Part shown: positions 53,684 through 61,624 of the stretch, in pieces
Position numbering within the stretch: the first letter of the stretch is position 1
Layout of the letters: each line of letters begins with the position of its first letter
Assembly (NCBI GenBank): GCA_963678445.1
Contig: OY782877.1
Coordinates: 2,728,001 to 2,792,000 of the forward strand
Reading direction: 5' to 3'
Length of the DNA: 64,000 bases
DNA from: G963678445 sp963678445
GTDB taxonomy: Bacteria > Hydrogenedentota > Hydrogenedentia > Hydrogenedentales > G963678445
Made by a program: the position numbers and the translations under genes
Notes under the pieces: generated by a model
Databases searched by the model: none
The model's input: only the letters and a program-made list of their open reading frames with translations
What the model was told of the DNA's origin: nothing

Positions 53684-53954
53684 GGTGCTAGCCTCCTGCG
53701 TTGTGACGCCCCTCAGTATGTAGCACACGTCTTATTATGCCAGTGTAGCGTTTTTTGGGAGTGGGGGAAAGCGTTTTTTTGGGGGTGGATAGGGTATTGT
53801 GCTCTTTTTTGAAGCGTTTCAAGTATATGTTACTTGATGCGGCCGGAATTTTCAGTATTATTATTTTAGCTAGAGGTTTTTCACGGTGCCGACAGCGGCC
53901 TTTGACAGAACCGTATTGTGAGGTGTGACAGAGGTAGATTTCTTGCTGTAATTT

Positions 53955-54791
53955 TCCGGGGTGACGCGTCCTATTCGTGATGTGCACTGGTGGGCATCAA
54001 TGGGCATTTTGACAGCGACTGGACGCCGTGCAAGCGTAATGATTTGTATACGATTACGTTTTATGCGGACAGTTCAGGTACAATCGGCGCGGTTGAAAGC
54101 ACAGAAATAAGCATAATCCCTAAAGTGGAAGATACAGGGCTGGAGTATGATGGTTTTCCTTTGTATCACTACAGCTGGAATCTTGAAACGCCGGTTGATC
54201 TTGCCGCTGGCTGGGTTTCGATCCAGGGGGTAAGCGATACCTCCTGCCGATTCCGTTGGATAAGCTCTGGTGGGGGGGGGCAAGAAGTCGTATTTTGATT
54301 CGGGGAGCGGTCCGGTTTTTTATGATCGTGACTTTAGCCTGTGTCTGACGGGGGATCGGGGCTGTGAAGTCTTTATTGATTTTGATGAGGGCTCCGCACC
54401 ACCGGCTTTTTCTTCTGCGTCAAGGCTTTCCAGCAAATACGCGGGTTTGGGGGTTACTTTTGAAGGAGCAAGTGTAGATGATGGTGGCGGCTGGACGTTT
54501 ACAGGGAATTCGCCGGATAATTTCCTGGCGTTCAATACCGGTTCTATGCTGTCTGGCGGCGGGGTTGCGCAAGGGCCTGAAACCATCTATTTCGATCCAC
54601 CGATTGTTTCTTTGGCCATGCTTGTCGCCACCAGTGAAGACGAGGGGAGCGATGATGCCCACACGGCGGACCAAGATGATAGTAGTTGTATCTGTCTATC
54701 CGAATTGTTGCGGGTGATTCAATTGTTCAATTCGGAAGGCTTCCATTGTCAGGGCGGAACCGAAGATCAATATTGTCCTGGCCATATTTAA
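53955..54791 (+). pseudogene. Decayed surface/secreted protein gene with at least two frameshifts
   Basis: Three consecutive frames together read like one protein: 53955-54000 (GVTRPIRDVHWWAS), 53993-54280 (INGHFDSDWTPC to CRFRWISSGGGG), and after a run of nine G at 54272-54280 a third frame to 54791 (QKSYFDSGSGPVFYDRDFS to the C-terminus). The parts belong together: a DVHWW module, a SCRFRW sandwich, a choice-of-anchor-like GVTFEGASVDDGGGW domain and a C-terminal LSELLRVIQLFNSEGFHC element that looks dockerin-like. There is no start, signal peptide or ribosome site, so the 5' end is lost. It probably encoded a large exported modular protein like the one at the left of the window. Confidence 0.7.
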
Positions 54792-54842
54792 AGATGCTTT
54801 TGACCATTACCTGTAAAGCGTATAGAGGATAGCTGGAGGTTC

Positions 54843-54877
54843 TCAAGGGTCGCACACCGTTTGGGTGCGACCCTTGA
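54843..54877. terminator. Bidirectional hairpin terminator
   Basis: TCAAGGGTCGCAC and GTGCGACCCTTGA form a perfect 13-bp stem with a 9-nt loop between the decayed gene and the convergent esterase gene. The flanking T-run is weak. Confidence 0.7.
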
Positions 54878-54932
54878 AATCTTTGGGGTATATTCGTTTT
54901 TTTGGATATGAGTATGGAGCAAAAAAGAGGGA

Positions 54933-55721
54933 TTATTTATCTTTTTGCTGCTTAAATAGCCATTTTATGGCCTTTTTGGTTCCATAGGCCTGATCCCAGG
55001 AATTGTGGTCGGTCTTGGGGAATTCGGTGTACTGCACATCGCCGCCAGCGGCACGGACGCGTTCTACCATGTCGCGGCTTTGCTGTACAGGCACCACGGA
55101 ATCGTCGGCGCCGTGGAAGGCCCAGATGGGCACGGTCGCCAGCCGGGTTACACGCTCTTCAAGAGTGCCGAAGCCGTCTGGACCGTGTGTCCCCAGAATA
55201 TCGTGGATGAGCTTCAAGGAGCCTCCTCCACAGATGGGCATTAACGCAGCAAAACGTTCGGTCTGTGTCGCACCCCATATCCATGTGCCGTAGCCCCCCA
55301 TCGACAGCCCTGTCAGATATTGACGTTGGGGATCGATGTGATACTCTTTCATGGTTTGCGACAGTACGGCTTCGATGGTGGGCGTGGCGGTATCCCAGAA
55401 CACGTCTTTGGGGCATTGTGGCATGACAACGATGCCGGGAAACCAGTTAGGATGGCGACGAATGGCGCTACCTATACCTACCTCGGATTGAATCAGGCCA
55501 TCTGCACCCCGTTCACCAGCACCGTGCAAAAACAAGACCAATGGCCATTCTTTTTTGGGCGTGTATTTAAAAGGAATATAGACGACATAGCGCACCTTTT
55601 TTCCATCCACGGTAATACACTTGTTCAAGAACCCTGTTACTTCAGTTTGGGCCACCGTACTTCCTCCACAGCGGGAAGATGTTGCACAGCCCGCCAATAA
55701 AATACAACTTACTAAACACAT
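54933..55721 (-). CDS. Alpha/beta-hydrolase (phospholipase/carboxylesterase-type) lipoprotein
   Basis: 262 residues from ATG 55721, where a lipoprotein signal begins (MCLVSCILLAGC, lipid-attached C12). The frame extends to 55877 only through the dispersed repeat, whose left end abuts the start codon. Alpha/beta-hydrolase motifs: VLFLHGAGERGADG (oxyanion region), nucleophile S140 in LTGLSMGGYGTW, acid in AFHGADDSVVP (D206 or D207) and H239 in KTDHNSWDQAY. Members hydrolyse esters of lipids or acylated sugars, and related secreted forms are polysaccharide-associated esterases. The lipid anchor places it in the periplasm or outer membrane. No strong ribosome site precedes the start. Confidence 0.87.
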   Translation of the reverse strand: MCLVSCILLAGCATSSRCGGSTVAQTEVTGFLNKCITVDGKKVRYVVYIPFKYTPKKEWPLVLFLHGAGERGADGLIQSEVGIGSAIRRHPNWFPGIVVMPQCPKDVFWDTATPTIEAVLSQTMKEYHIDPQRQYLTGLSMGGYGTWIWGATQTERFAALMPICGGGSLKLIHDILGTHGPDGFGTLEERVTRLATVPIWAFHGADDSVVPVQQSRDMVERVRAAGGDVQYTEFPKTDHNSWDQAYGTKKAIKWLFKQQKDK

Positions 55722-55793
55722 CAAGGTGGTCCAGCGACCACAAGCAAGGGCCATGGTCCTTGACATCCCTGACCACAGTAAAAGTTTGTTTTT
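55722..55793 (+). repeat. Dispersed intergenic repeat, copy 8, at the esterase start codon
   Basis: AAGGTGGTCCAGCGACCACA, then CAAGGGCCATGGTCCTTGAC, then ATCCCTGACCACAG. The left edge directly adjoins the ATG of the minus-strand esterase, so the repeat supplies its translation leader. Confidence 0.75.
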
Positions 55794-55815
55794 TGTGACA
55801 ACTGATGAATTGTCA

Positions 55816-55845
55816 TTCACTGAAGGGGTCCAGCGACCGCCGAGA
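55816..55845 (+). repeat. Dispersed intergenic repeat, left-end half copy
   Basis: TTCACTGAAGGGGTCCAGCG follows copy 8 after a short spacer containing T-rich sequence, as at 29671-29700. Confidence 0.6.
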
Positions 55846-55907
55846 GAAGTTATCAAAAAAGATGTCGTAAAACGCATATGCTACAAAACTCCTTCCTACG
55901 TGCTTTA

Positions 55908-56819
55908 TTACTGCATAATTTTTCTTACGTAAGTAACCGCATCCGCTACTTCCTGGATGAGTGCGTCGCGTTTTTTTATAGGATACTCAAAATGCAATGA
56001 GACGGGGCCCTGGAAACCTGCTGTGCGGAAAATTTTGAAAAATGCGCCGACATCCACTACACCTTTTCCCAAAGAGGTCCATCTCGGTTTGTTGTTTTCC
56101 CAGAAGAAATCTTTCAGCGCCATCATTTTTACATACGGTGCCATGAGTTGTGCGGTAATCTGCCAATCCCCCAACGCACCTTCCACGGTGGCGTGCCCAA
56201 CATCAAAATTGCTACCGAGGTGTGGAGACTGAACCGCTTCAAAGATTCTGTGCAGATCCCATACCGGTGCACCCACACGAGCATGTCCGGAATGGTTATG
56301 GTAGCCCGCAACCATATCGCACTTCGCCGCCAGCTGGGCAAGGCCACGCAATTCTTCTGTAAAGCGGTCGAGTTGGGGCAGGATAGGGCGGGACAGGTCA
56401 TATTTGTGCCCATCAATGCGGAAATAACGGATTCCCTGTTTCGATGCCACCTCTAGGATGCGGCGTGTATCCTTGTCTGACGCGTTATTCAATCGTGTTG
56501 TGATCATTGGGACCTCCAAGCCCTCTGATCGGATTGCCTCTACTGCTGCGGGAAGATCTCGGTGAACTTTTTCCGGTGCAACATGGCCGCCGTCACGCAC
56601 GGTTAAATCCACACCATCCAGCCCAACCTCCCTACAGGTTTTGGCCAGTTCTTTATAGTCCAGGAATTGGAGATGTTTGGAGAATACACACAGCGGTAGT
56701 GGTTGTTTGGGAATGCTTGTAGCGGCCTCTCCTTTTTTTGGGGTTGCTACTATCGCGGAAAGTCCGCCGGCCATTGCTAAACGTTCCAAAAAGAGCCTTC
56801 GCGGCAGTTGGTTTTTCAT
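55908..56819 (-). CDS. Exported sugar-phosphate isomerase/epimerase-like TIM-barrel protein
   Basis: 303 residues with a Tat-like signal (PRRLFLERLAMAGGLSAIVA) and AAGGAG 6 nt before the ATG. The AP_endonuc_2 / xylose-isomerase-like TIM barrel is recognised from GLDGVDLTVRDGGHVAP, MVAGYHNHSGH, NFDVGHATVEG, MMALKDFFWE and VSLHFEYPI, with candidate metal ligands in the HNH, DVGH and HFEY segments. Family members isomerise or epimerise keto-sugars, inositols and similar compounds. Export fits the window's Tat-exported oxidoreductase and suggests periplasmic sugar processing. It starts 15 nt after the glycosyltransferase gene, so it is probably in the same operon, although the two functions are not obviously linked. 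Confidence 0.85.
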   Translation of the reverse strand: MKNQLPRRLFLERLAMAGGLSAIVATPKKGEAATSIPKQPLPLCVFSKHLQFLDYKELAKTCREVGLDGVDLTVRDGGHVAPEKVHRDLPAAVEAIRSEGLEVPMITTRLNNASDKDTRRILEVASKQGIRYFRIDGHKYDLSRPILPQLDRFTEELRGLAQLAAKCDMVAGYHNHSGHARVGAPVWDLHRIFEAVQSPHLGSNFDVGHATVEGALGDWQITAQLMAPYVKMMALKDFFWENNKPRWTSLGKGVVDVGAFFKIFRTAGFQGPVSLHFEYPIKKRDALIQEVADAVTYVRKIMQ

Positions 56820-56834
56820 ACACGGCTCCTTGCG

Positions 56835-58316
56835 CTATTGTTCTTTTGCGACCGCACAATATTTCAGGAAGCGTCGACCGCAGGCTTCAATGAAAAAACC
56901 TGAAAGCACCACAATCGTCGCATCGGTCATAAAACGATACCGCGAAGTTTCGAGAAAATCCAGTGCGCAGCCCAAGGTAGCGACCATGAAGATGTTGAAA
57001 AGTATGAACATCAGTACCAGGCGTTGGGGAGAGGTTAAGGGGTAACGTGTTGAAGGGTATATGCTACGAAAAAGTGTATATAAAAAAAGCAGAGGGAGCC
57101 CCAACAGAATAAACAGGCAGGGTGGCTCGGCATCCAACTGCATCAGGCGGCTGTTTTCAGGTAGAGAAAAGGGAAGTTTTCCGTAGAAAACATGATCGTA
57201 GAAACGAATAAGAGGCTGTATTTTTTCCTTGTTGCCTGGGGATACGGGCAGGTCGCTGCTGGACTTAAAATATCGGTACGCCGATTGTAAACAGGCCAGG
57301 AGATAGGATTTTGGGTAGTGACGCAGCACGTACTTTGCATCCTGTCCGTATATATTGCAGAGTTCGATGTTGCCGTAGTGGTTGTAATTCACCGCCCCCG
57401 TGGATTTGTGCGTTTCTGAAAGCGCGGGTATGTTCTGAAAATGGTCTGGCACCTCTTTAAAATGGGGGGGATATGCGTCAAGCGAGGCCCAGCGGTTGAC
57501 GAGTGCATACGGCGTCAGTTTTTTCTCCTCTACCGATCGCACTTTTTCCGCGCCGTTCATATTACCGACCGTCATGATCCACAGATTTTTTTCTACAAAG
57601 GTGCAGGTGTTGAACTCGCCGAAGATCACGGCGTTTTTGGCGTAGAAGCTGAATAGAAGTAGTAAGGGAAGTAGGCCTGTATAGAAAATGGGGCGACGTA
57701 GACGAGGGCGTAACACCAGAAGGAGCAGGAAGGCCAGTATAAAATATCCCAGATGAAACATGCTGCGCATGCCGCAGACAAGAAAGAGGGCGATGAAAAA
57801 GATGGTCAGCGCTACAGGGGAATCGTGTTCCAGCACATCAAAGAGCATCAGGGTGGCCAGCGCGAGGAGTGCTGCGCAGGGTAGCGTGTAGAGCAGAAAG
57901 TGCTCCCAGAGCATAAAAGAGGGACTGGCCATGAAGAGAAAACTAAGTGTCGCGGCCAATGGTTTGCGTACGCCGATGCGTAGCTGCAACAAAAAGGTGC
58001 ATTCGTAGAGGAGTAGACCCAGAAGAAGGAAAATTCCTTGGAATCCCCATGGGCTTTCTGGTGTGATTTTCAGGATCAAACCAGTAAAAAAGTTCATCAG
58101 CGGGGGTTGGATGTGCAGAAAAAATACACTTTCCAGAAGGCGGGTGCGCAGCAAAAGCGGATCGAGAAAATGCATGACTTCGTACAAGGTGTTTCGGTTA
58201 AACTGCAGTCCAAGAAGATAGTAGAAGGCATGCACCAAAAGGAACGAGAGTGCAAGCCCCAGCAGCCATTTTACAGGATACCGTGCTGTATGGTTCTGTT
58301 CGTTCCTATCCAACAT
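56835..58316 (-). CDS. Polytopic membrane glycosyltransferase (GT39/ArnT-like)
   Basis: 493 residues from ATG 58316 (AAGGGA upstream). The first helix (WLLGLALSFLLVHAFYYLLG) is followed by a loop with HIQPPLMNFFTGLIL; about nine to eleven more transmembrane segments follow to the C-terminus. Topology and the early loop resemble dolichyl/undecaprenyl-phosphate mannosyltransferase or ArnT-type GT-C enzymes that move a sugar from a lipid carrier on the periplasmic side. The acidic loop residue that normally serves as base could not be assigned with certainty. It lies 117 nt after the GT4 gene and 15 nt before the isomerase-like gene. Confidence 0.68.
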   Translation of the reverse strand: MLDRNEQNHTARYPVKWLLGLALSFLLVHAFYYLLGLQFNRNTLYEVMHFLDPLLLRTRLLESVFFLHIQPPLMNFFTGLILKITPESPWGFQGIFLLLGLLLYECTFLLQLRIGVRKPLAATLSFLFMASPSFMLWEHFLLYTLPCAALLALATLMLFDVLEHDSPVALTIFFIALFLVCGMRSMFHLGYFILAFLLLLVLRPRLRRPIFYTGLLPLLLLFSFYAKNAVIFGEFNTCTFVEKNLWIMTVGNMNGAEKVRSVEEKKLTPYALVNRWASLDAYPPHFKEVPDHFQNIPALSETHKSTGAVNYNHYGNIELCNIYGQDAKYVLRHYPKSYLLACLQSAYRYFKSSSDLPVSPGNKEKIQPLIRFYDHVFYGKLPFSLPENSRLMQLDAEPPCLFILLGLPLLFLYTLFRSIYPSTRYPLTSPQRLVLMFILFNIFMVATLGCALDFLETSRYRFMTDATIVVLSGFFIEACGRRFLKYCAVAKEQ

Positions 58317-58433
58317 GGATACATCCCTTACCAACAACAGTGCCGAGAGTGCCACGAAAACCGTTTTTCACAGGCATCCATCATAGCACAATTGGAGCGG
58401 GCTATTCCGTGAGAGGTGGCTGCGAAGAATGGT

Positions 58434-59690
58434 TTAGGATTTGCTCTGTACCGCTTCCTGGATATGCTGGAAAAGACGTTCGATGTTGACGGAGAGCGTG
58501 AATTCTGTTTCGATGCGCGTGCGCGCTGCCTGTGCATAACGTCGTGCTGCTTTGGGATCGTGCATGAGTGTTTCGATAGCGAGCGCAAGGGTGTGCGTAT
58601 CGTTAGGAGGGACCAGCAGACCGGTTTCCTCATGCTGCACCAGCTCAGGATTGCCTGAGACTGGTGTGGTGATTACAGGGACGCCGGTGGCCATGGCTTC
58701 AAGAAAGACGATAGGTAGGCCGTCGAGGTCTTTGTTTTTTGCTTCAATGCAGGGCAAAACAAAGACGTCAGCTTCTTGTAAATGTTTCCGGACCACCTCT
58801 TGGGGTTGCGCGCCCGCCAGTGTGATTTCATTTCCCAAGTCATACAGGTCAACCTGCTTGCGTAAATCATCCGCCTGTGGGCCATCGCCAATAAGGGTGC
58901 AGTGGAAAACTTTGCCTTGCTTATGGAGTTCTTTCAGAGCGTCAATCAGGATGAGGAGGCCTTTTTTCTCAACCAGACGGGCTACGGCAAGGATTTGGTA
59001 GGGCGTGCTATCGCTGTCTTTTTCAGGACGAAACGGGAACTCGCTTAAATCCAGGCCGGTTCGCATTACGTGTAATTTGGCCGGATCACAATGCTTTTGG
59101 TCCCGCAAGAAACGCACGTTGAATTCGGTGCTGCACATGCCGAACGCAGCACGATCCACCTTTTCCTTCATGGCGACCGCATTGATAAAGATATCGTGCG
59201 CATGGCAAAGAAAACTGAAAGAGATATCTGAAAGCTGTGCGGCGTACATGGCAATAGTCGTAGGCAGGTGAGCAAAGTTGCAGTGGATATGCTGCACACC
59301 CCGTTTTTGCATATCCTGCGCCAGGAGACAGGCGGTTAAAAAGTGCAATACACATTTGGGACGCTGCGAAAATGTGGGCACTTCCGCGCAAAAGGCATCA
59401 CGCAGGGCCGTGGTGAAGGTATGTAGAAATGATTTTGGATGTTGCACAAACTGCTTGAGGCAGGCGCCTATGCGGCGTCCAATAGATTGTTCGTACAAGT
59501 AGCAGGTTTCATCGATATACTTCCGTGCCTCTTCCGATACCACCTCTTGCTTCGGGTGGTGCACGGAGTACACGGAAACCGTGACACCTTTTTGCCGCAG
59601 TCCGGCGATATCACGGTAGACAAATGTAGTGGAAAGGGCCCCAATTTGGGGCCCTATATATGCAATATGAAGTGATTTTGAAGTAGGCAT
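58434..59690 (-). CDS. GT4-family glycosyltransferase
   Basis: 418 residues. The N-terminal Rossmann half starts with LHIAYIGPQIGALSTTFVYR; the C-terminal half has the GT4 donor site LAVARLVEKKGLLILIDAL, TLIGDGPQADDLRKQ and the E(x7)E region in CIEAKNKDLDGLPIVFLEAM. These retaining enzymes use nucleotide sugars to extend lipid-linked or cell-surface glycans in the cytoplasm. It starts 8 nt after the lipoprotein gene, without a clear ribosome site, so it is probably translated by coupling. With the membrane glycosyltransferase downstream it forms a small glycan-assembly group. The sugar and acceptor are unknown. Confidence 0.92.
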   Translation of the reverse strand: MPTSKSLHIAYIGPQIGALSTTFVYRDIAGLRQKGVTVSVYSVHHPKQEVVSEEARKYIDETCYLYEQSIGRRIGACLKQFVQHPKSFLHTFTTALRDAFCAEVPTFSQRPKCVLHFLTACLLAQDMQKRGVQHIHCNFAHLPTTIAMYAAQLSDISFSFLCHAHDIFINAVAMKEKVDRAAFGMCSTEFNVRFLRDQKHCDPAKLHVMRTGLDLSEFPFRPEKDSDSTPYQILAVARLVEKKGLLILIDALKELHKQGKVFHCTLIGDGPQADDLRKQVDLYDLGNEITLAGAQPQEVVRKHLQEADVFVLPCIEAKNKDLDGLPIVFLEAMATGVPVITTPVSGNPELVQHEETGLLVPPNDTHTLALAIETLMHDPKAARRYAQAARTRIETEFTLSVNIERLFQHIQEAVQSKS

Positions 59691-59698
59691 GTCAATAT

Positions 59699-60385
59699 TT
59701 ATCGGATGCGCTCCCGCAGAGAAACATCTTCAATTACGACATTTTCTTTAGCTGTATTGCGCACGCCTACACGTACTTCAATAGCGCTCAGCTTTGCTTT
59801 TTCGGGTACGGTAATCTCGTTGACGATGTTTTCCCAGTTGCCGCTACCCAGGTGACTTACCGTCTTGTACTTGCACTCTCCGTCCACAATATAGCGTAAG
59901 GACAGCAACAGCGCTTCCTCTTCCGAAGCCTTTCCGCGCATGCGTGCTTCATAAGTTCTGGTTTTTCCATTGTTGTAGACGGTAACCCGCTGCTTCAGGA
60001 ACTGAATAGCTTCAGAATCCGGCGTCAGTTCGAAACCGACACCTTTCTCGGCCTTATCCAGTTTGCTGAGCGTTTTGATTTTGTCCGCTTCCCAGCCTGT
60101 GGGGAATTCGCTCTCCCATTTGTCAAAAGTGCCGTTCTCCAGCAATTCTTTACCATACTTCGGGGGAGCCGGTTTTTTCTTTTTGGGAGTCTCCTTTTTA
60201 GGAGCCGGTTTTGCTTTGGTTTGTTCTGCCGCTTTAGGTGCAGCCGGTTGCGCCGAACTATCCTTGGCAGCCGAAGAGGCGCTTGCACCTCCCGGCGTGG
60301 CAGCCGGTTGTTGCACACAACCCAGGGGAAGCACGGTAACAGCTGCAATGGCGACAAGTAGGGTGAAGCCCATAAAAATACGCAT
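59699..60385 (-). CDS. Lipoprotein with Pro/Ala/Lys-rich linker and C-terminal carbohydrate-binding-like domain
   Basis: 228 residues from ATG 60385 (GGAGGA 10 nt upstream); the longer frame to 60568 is not credible. The signal ends LPLGC, so the mature protein is lipid-anchored. A low-complexity linker (about 25-75, rich in Pro, Ala and Lys) precedes a beta-rich domain (from LLENGTFDKWESEFPTGW), resembling a carbohydrate-binding or galactose-binding jelly roll: NGxFDxW...PxGW, then YEARMRGKASEEEALLLSLR and IEVRVGVRNTAKENVVIEDV. The linker may span the cell wall. Tightly coupled to the GT4 gene downstream. Its ligand is unknown. Confidence 0.75.
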   Translation of the reverse strand: MRIFMGFTLLVAIAAVTVLPLGCVQQPAATPGGASASSAAKDSSAQPAAPKAAEQTKAKPAPKKETPKKKKPAPPKYGKELLENGTFDKWESEFPTGWEADKIKTLSKLDKAEKGVGFELTPDSEAIQFLKQRVTVYNNGKTRTYEARMRGKASEEEALLLSLRYIVDGECKYKTVSHLGSGNWENIVNEITVPEKAKLSAIEVRVGVRNTAKENVVIEDVSLRERIR

Positions 60386-60812
60386 TTTGGTCAAATCCTC
60401 CTTGCATTCGCTATGGATGTTTGATAGACAACCCCGATGATGATCGGGGGTTAAACGCAAACTATAGCATGTTTGTTCTGGCAGAGTAAAACATCGGGTT
60501 GCATGTTGAGCGCCGCATTTTTTATGCGGTCTTTGCACCGCAAAACGTCCCAAGTGCAACGTGTGCATGCGCCATACAACCCTTCCGTATTACAGCCTGC
60601 ACATGATGACTAAGATTCCCAAAGTGGTCCTGAAAAAAACGAAGTTTTTACTTCGCTCCGGGACGGTAAGGACCATATCTCCTGGGTGTGGCACTGGCCG
60701 CTTTGGACATAAAACGATACTGCAAGCAAATACGATGACAGGAAGAACAGTTAATACGTTATAAAGTCTGTCAGAGCCTGTACACGTGCTTCCTGTGGAT
60801 TCAGGAGACCTG
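60386..60812. other. Intergenic region with inverted repeat copy
   Basis: 427 bp without a supported gene, upstream of the lipoprotein operon and downstream of the unknown exported gene. It holds repeat copy 9 (60613-60712). The remainder is unremarkable A/T-rich sequence. A weak frame at 60561-60764 has no ribosome site and overlaps the repeat. Confidence 0.6.
60613..60712 (-). repeat. Dispersed intergenic repeat, copy 9 (inverted, extended)
   Basis: Minus-strand reading: AAAGCGGCCAGTGCCACACC, then AGGAGATATGGTCCTTACCG, then TCCCGGAGCG, followed by a CGAAGTTTTTACTTCG hairpin and, on the far side, an AAAGTGGTCCTGA half unit. The hairpin arm and half unit are also partly visible in copy 3. 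Confidence 0.7.
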
Positions 60813-61616
60813 TTATTTCAACAGCGAATCCAGTAGTCCCTTTACAGCCGGTTTTTGTAACGTCTTACTTCCTGTCCCAAGTAGTTTTTCAATGTCGCCG
60901 CCGCCCAACAATCCGTCACGATTCATCTTGAGCGTTTGTCCCATGGCCGCCTCCAGTACAAGTTGCGCCGCTTTTTTCCCAAATACCTTGGAGAGGATAC
61001 CACTGGTAATGGGGCCGCCCAAATCAAGGGTGACGTTGTCCATAACCGCTTCTTCCTTGCGACGATCGGGGATAATATTCAGTGCGTATCCCTCGGACTG
61101 CAGATCGAAATCGAAAGGGAGGCGTCCATTGCGAAATATACCACCCACGGGCACCGTTCCCACGCGTGTTTTGACGTCTGCCTTGAAAGCGATATTGGCA
61201 AAGCGTAATAACGAAGCAATAGCAGGGTGATCTTTCAGCCAGACGGGTTCTTCCGTGTGGTCAAAAGCTGCGTCTTTAAATGAAACCTCCTTCAGGTAGA
61301 TTTTGATATCTCGTTTTCTCAGCGCTTCCGTCCCTTCCATCATTTCCAGCGGTACACGCTGGAGCTCTTTAGGGATTTTGATCGTCGCGCCGCCTACAGA
61401 AGTCGCCAGAGCAAAGAGGGAAAGCAAATCCAACTGCTCCCGAGCTTCCTGTACAGATGCTTTCCATTCTTCGGGGTTATAGGTTTTTTCTTCGACGGCG
61501 TTTTCCGAGGTCGTCTCGGGCTGCGCATTGCTGTCGGTTTCTTCCGCCAGTGCGCCGCTGGACAGGATACCTGCCAGCAAGAATGTTGTGATGCCTATCC
61601 AATGTGCTGTACGCAT
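60813..61616 (-). CDS. Exported protein of unknown function
   Basis: 267 residues with a signal peptide (about 1-24, ending GALAEE) and GGAGGTCGT just before the ATG, overlapping the stop of the beta-helix gene. After an acidic low-complexity stretch (about 25-45) comes a folded domain with IYLKEVSFKDAAFDHTEEPV, VKTRVGTVPVGGIFRNGRLP, IIPDRRKEEAVMDNVTLDLG and a helical C-terminus (KVFGKKAAQLVLEAAMGQTL). The extended beta segments hint at a lipid- or protein-binding fold such as AsmA-like domains, but I do not recognise the family. It lies 8 nt downstream of the beta-helix gene. Confidence 0.72.
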   Translation of the reverse strand: MRTAHWIGITTFLLAGILSSGALAEETDSNAQPETTSENAVEEKTYNPEEWKASVQEAREQLDLLSLFALATSVGGATIKIPKELQRVPLEMMEGTEALRKRDIKIYLKEVSFKDAAFDHTEEPVWLKDHPAIASLLRFANIAFKADVKTRVGTVPVGGIFRNGRLPFDFDLQSEGYALNIIPDRRKEEAVMDNVTLDLGGPITSGILSKVFGKKAAQLVLEAAMGQTLKMNRDGLLGGGDIEKLLGTGSKTLQKPAVKGLLDSLLK

Positions 61617-61624
61617 ACGACCTC

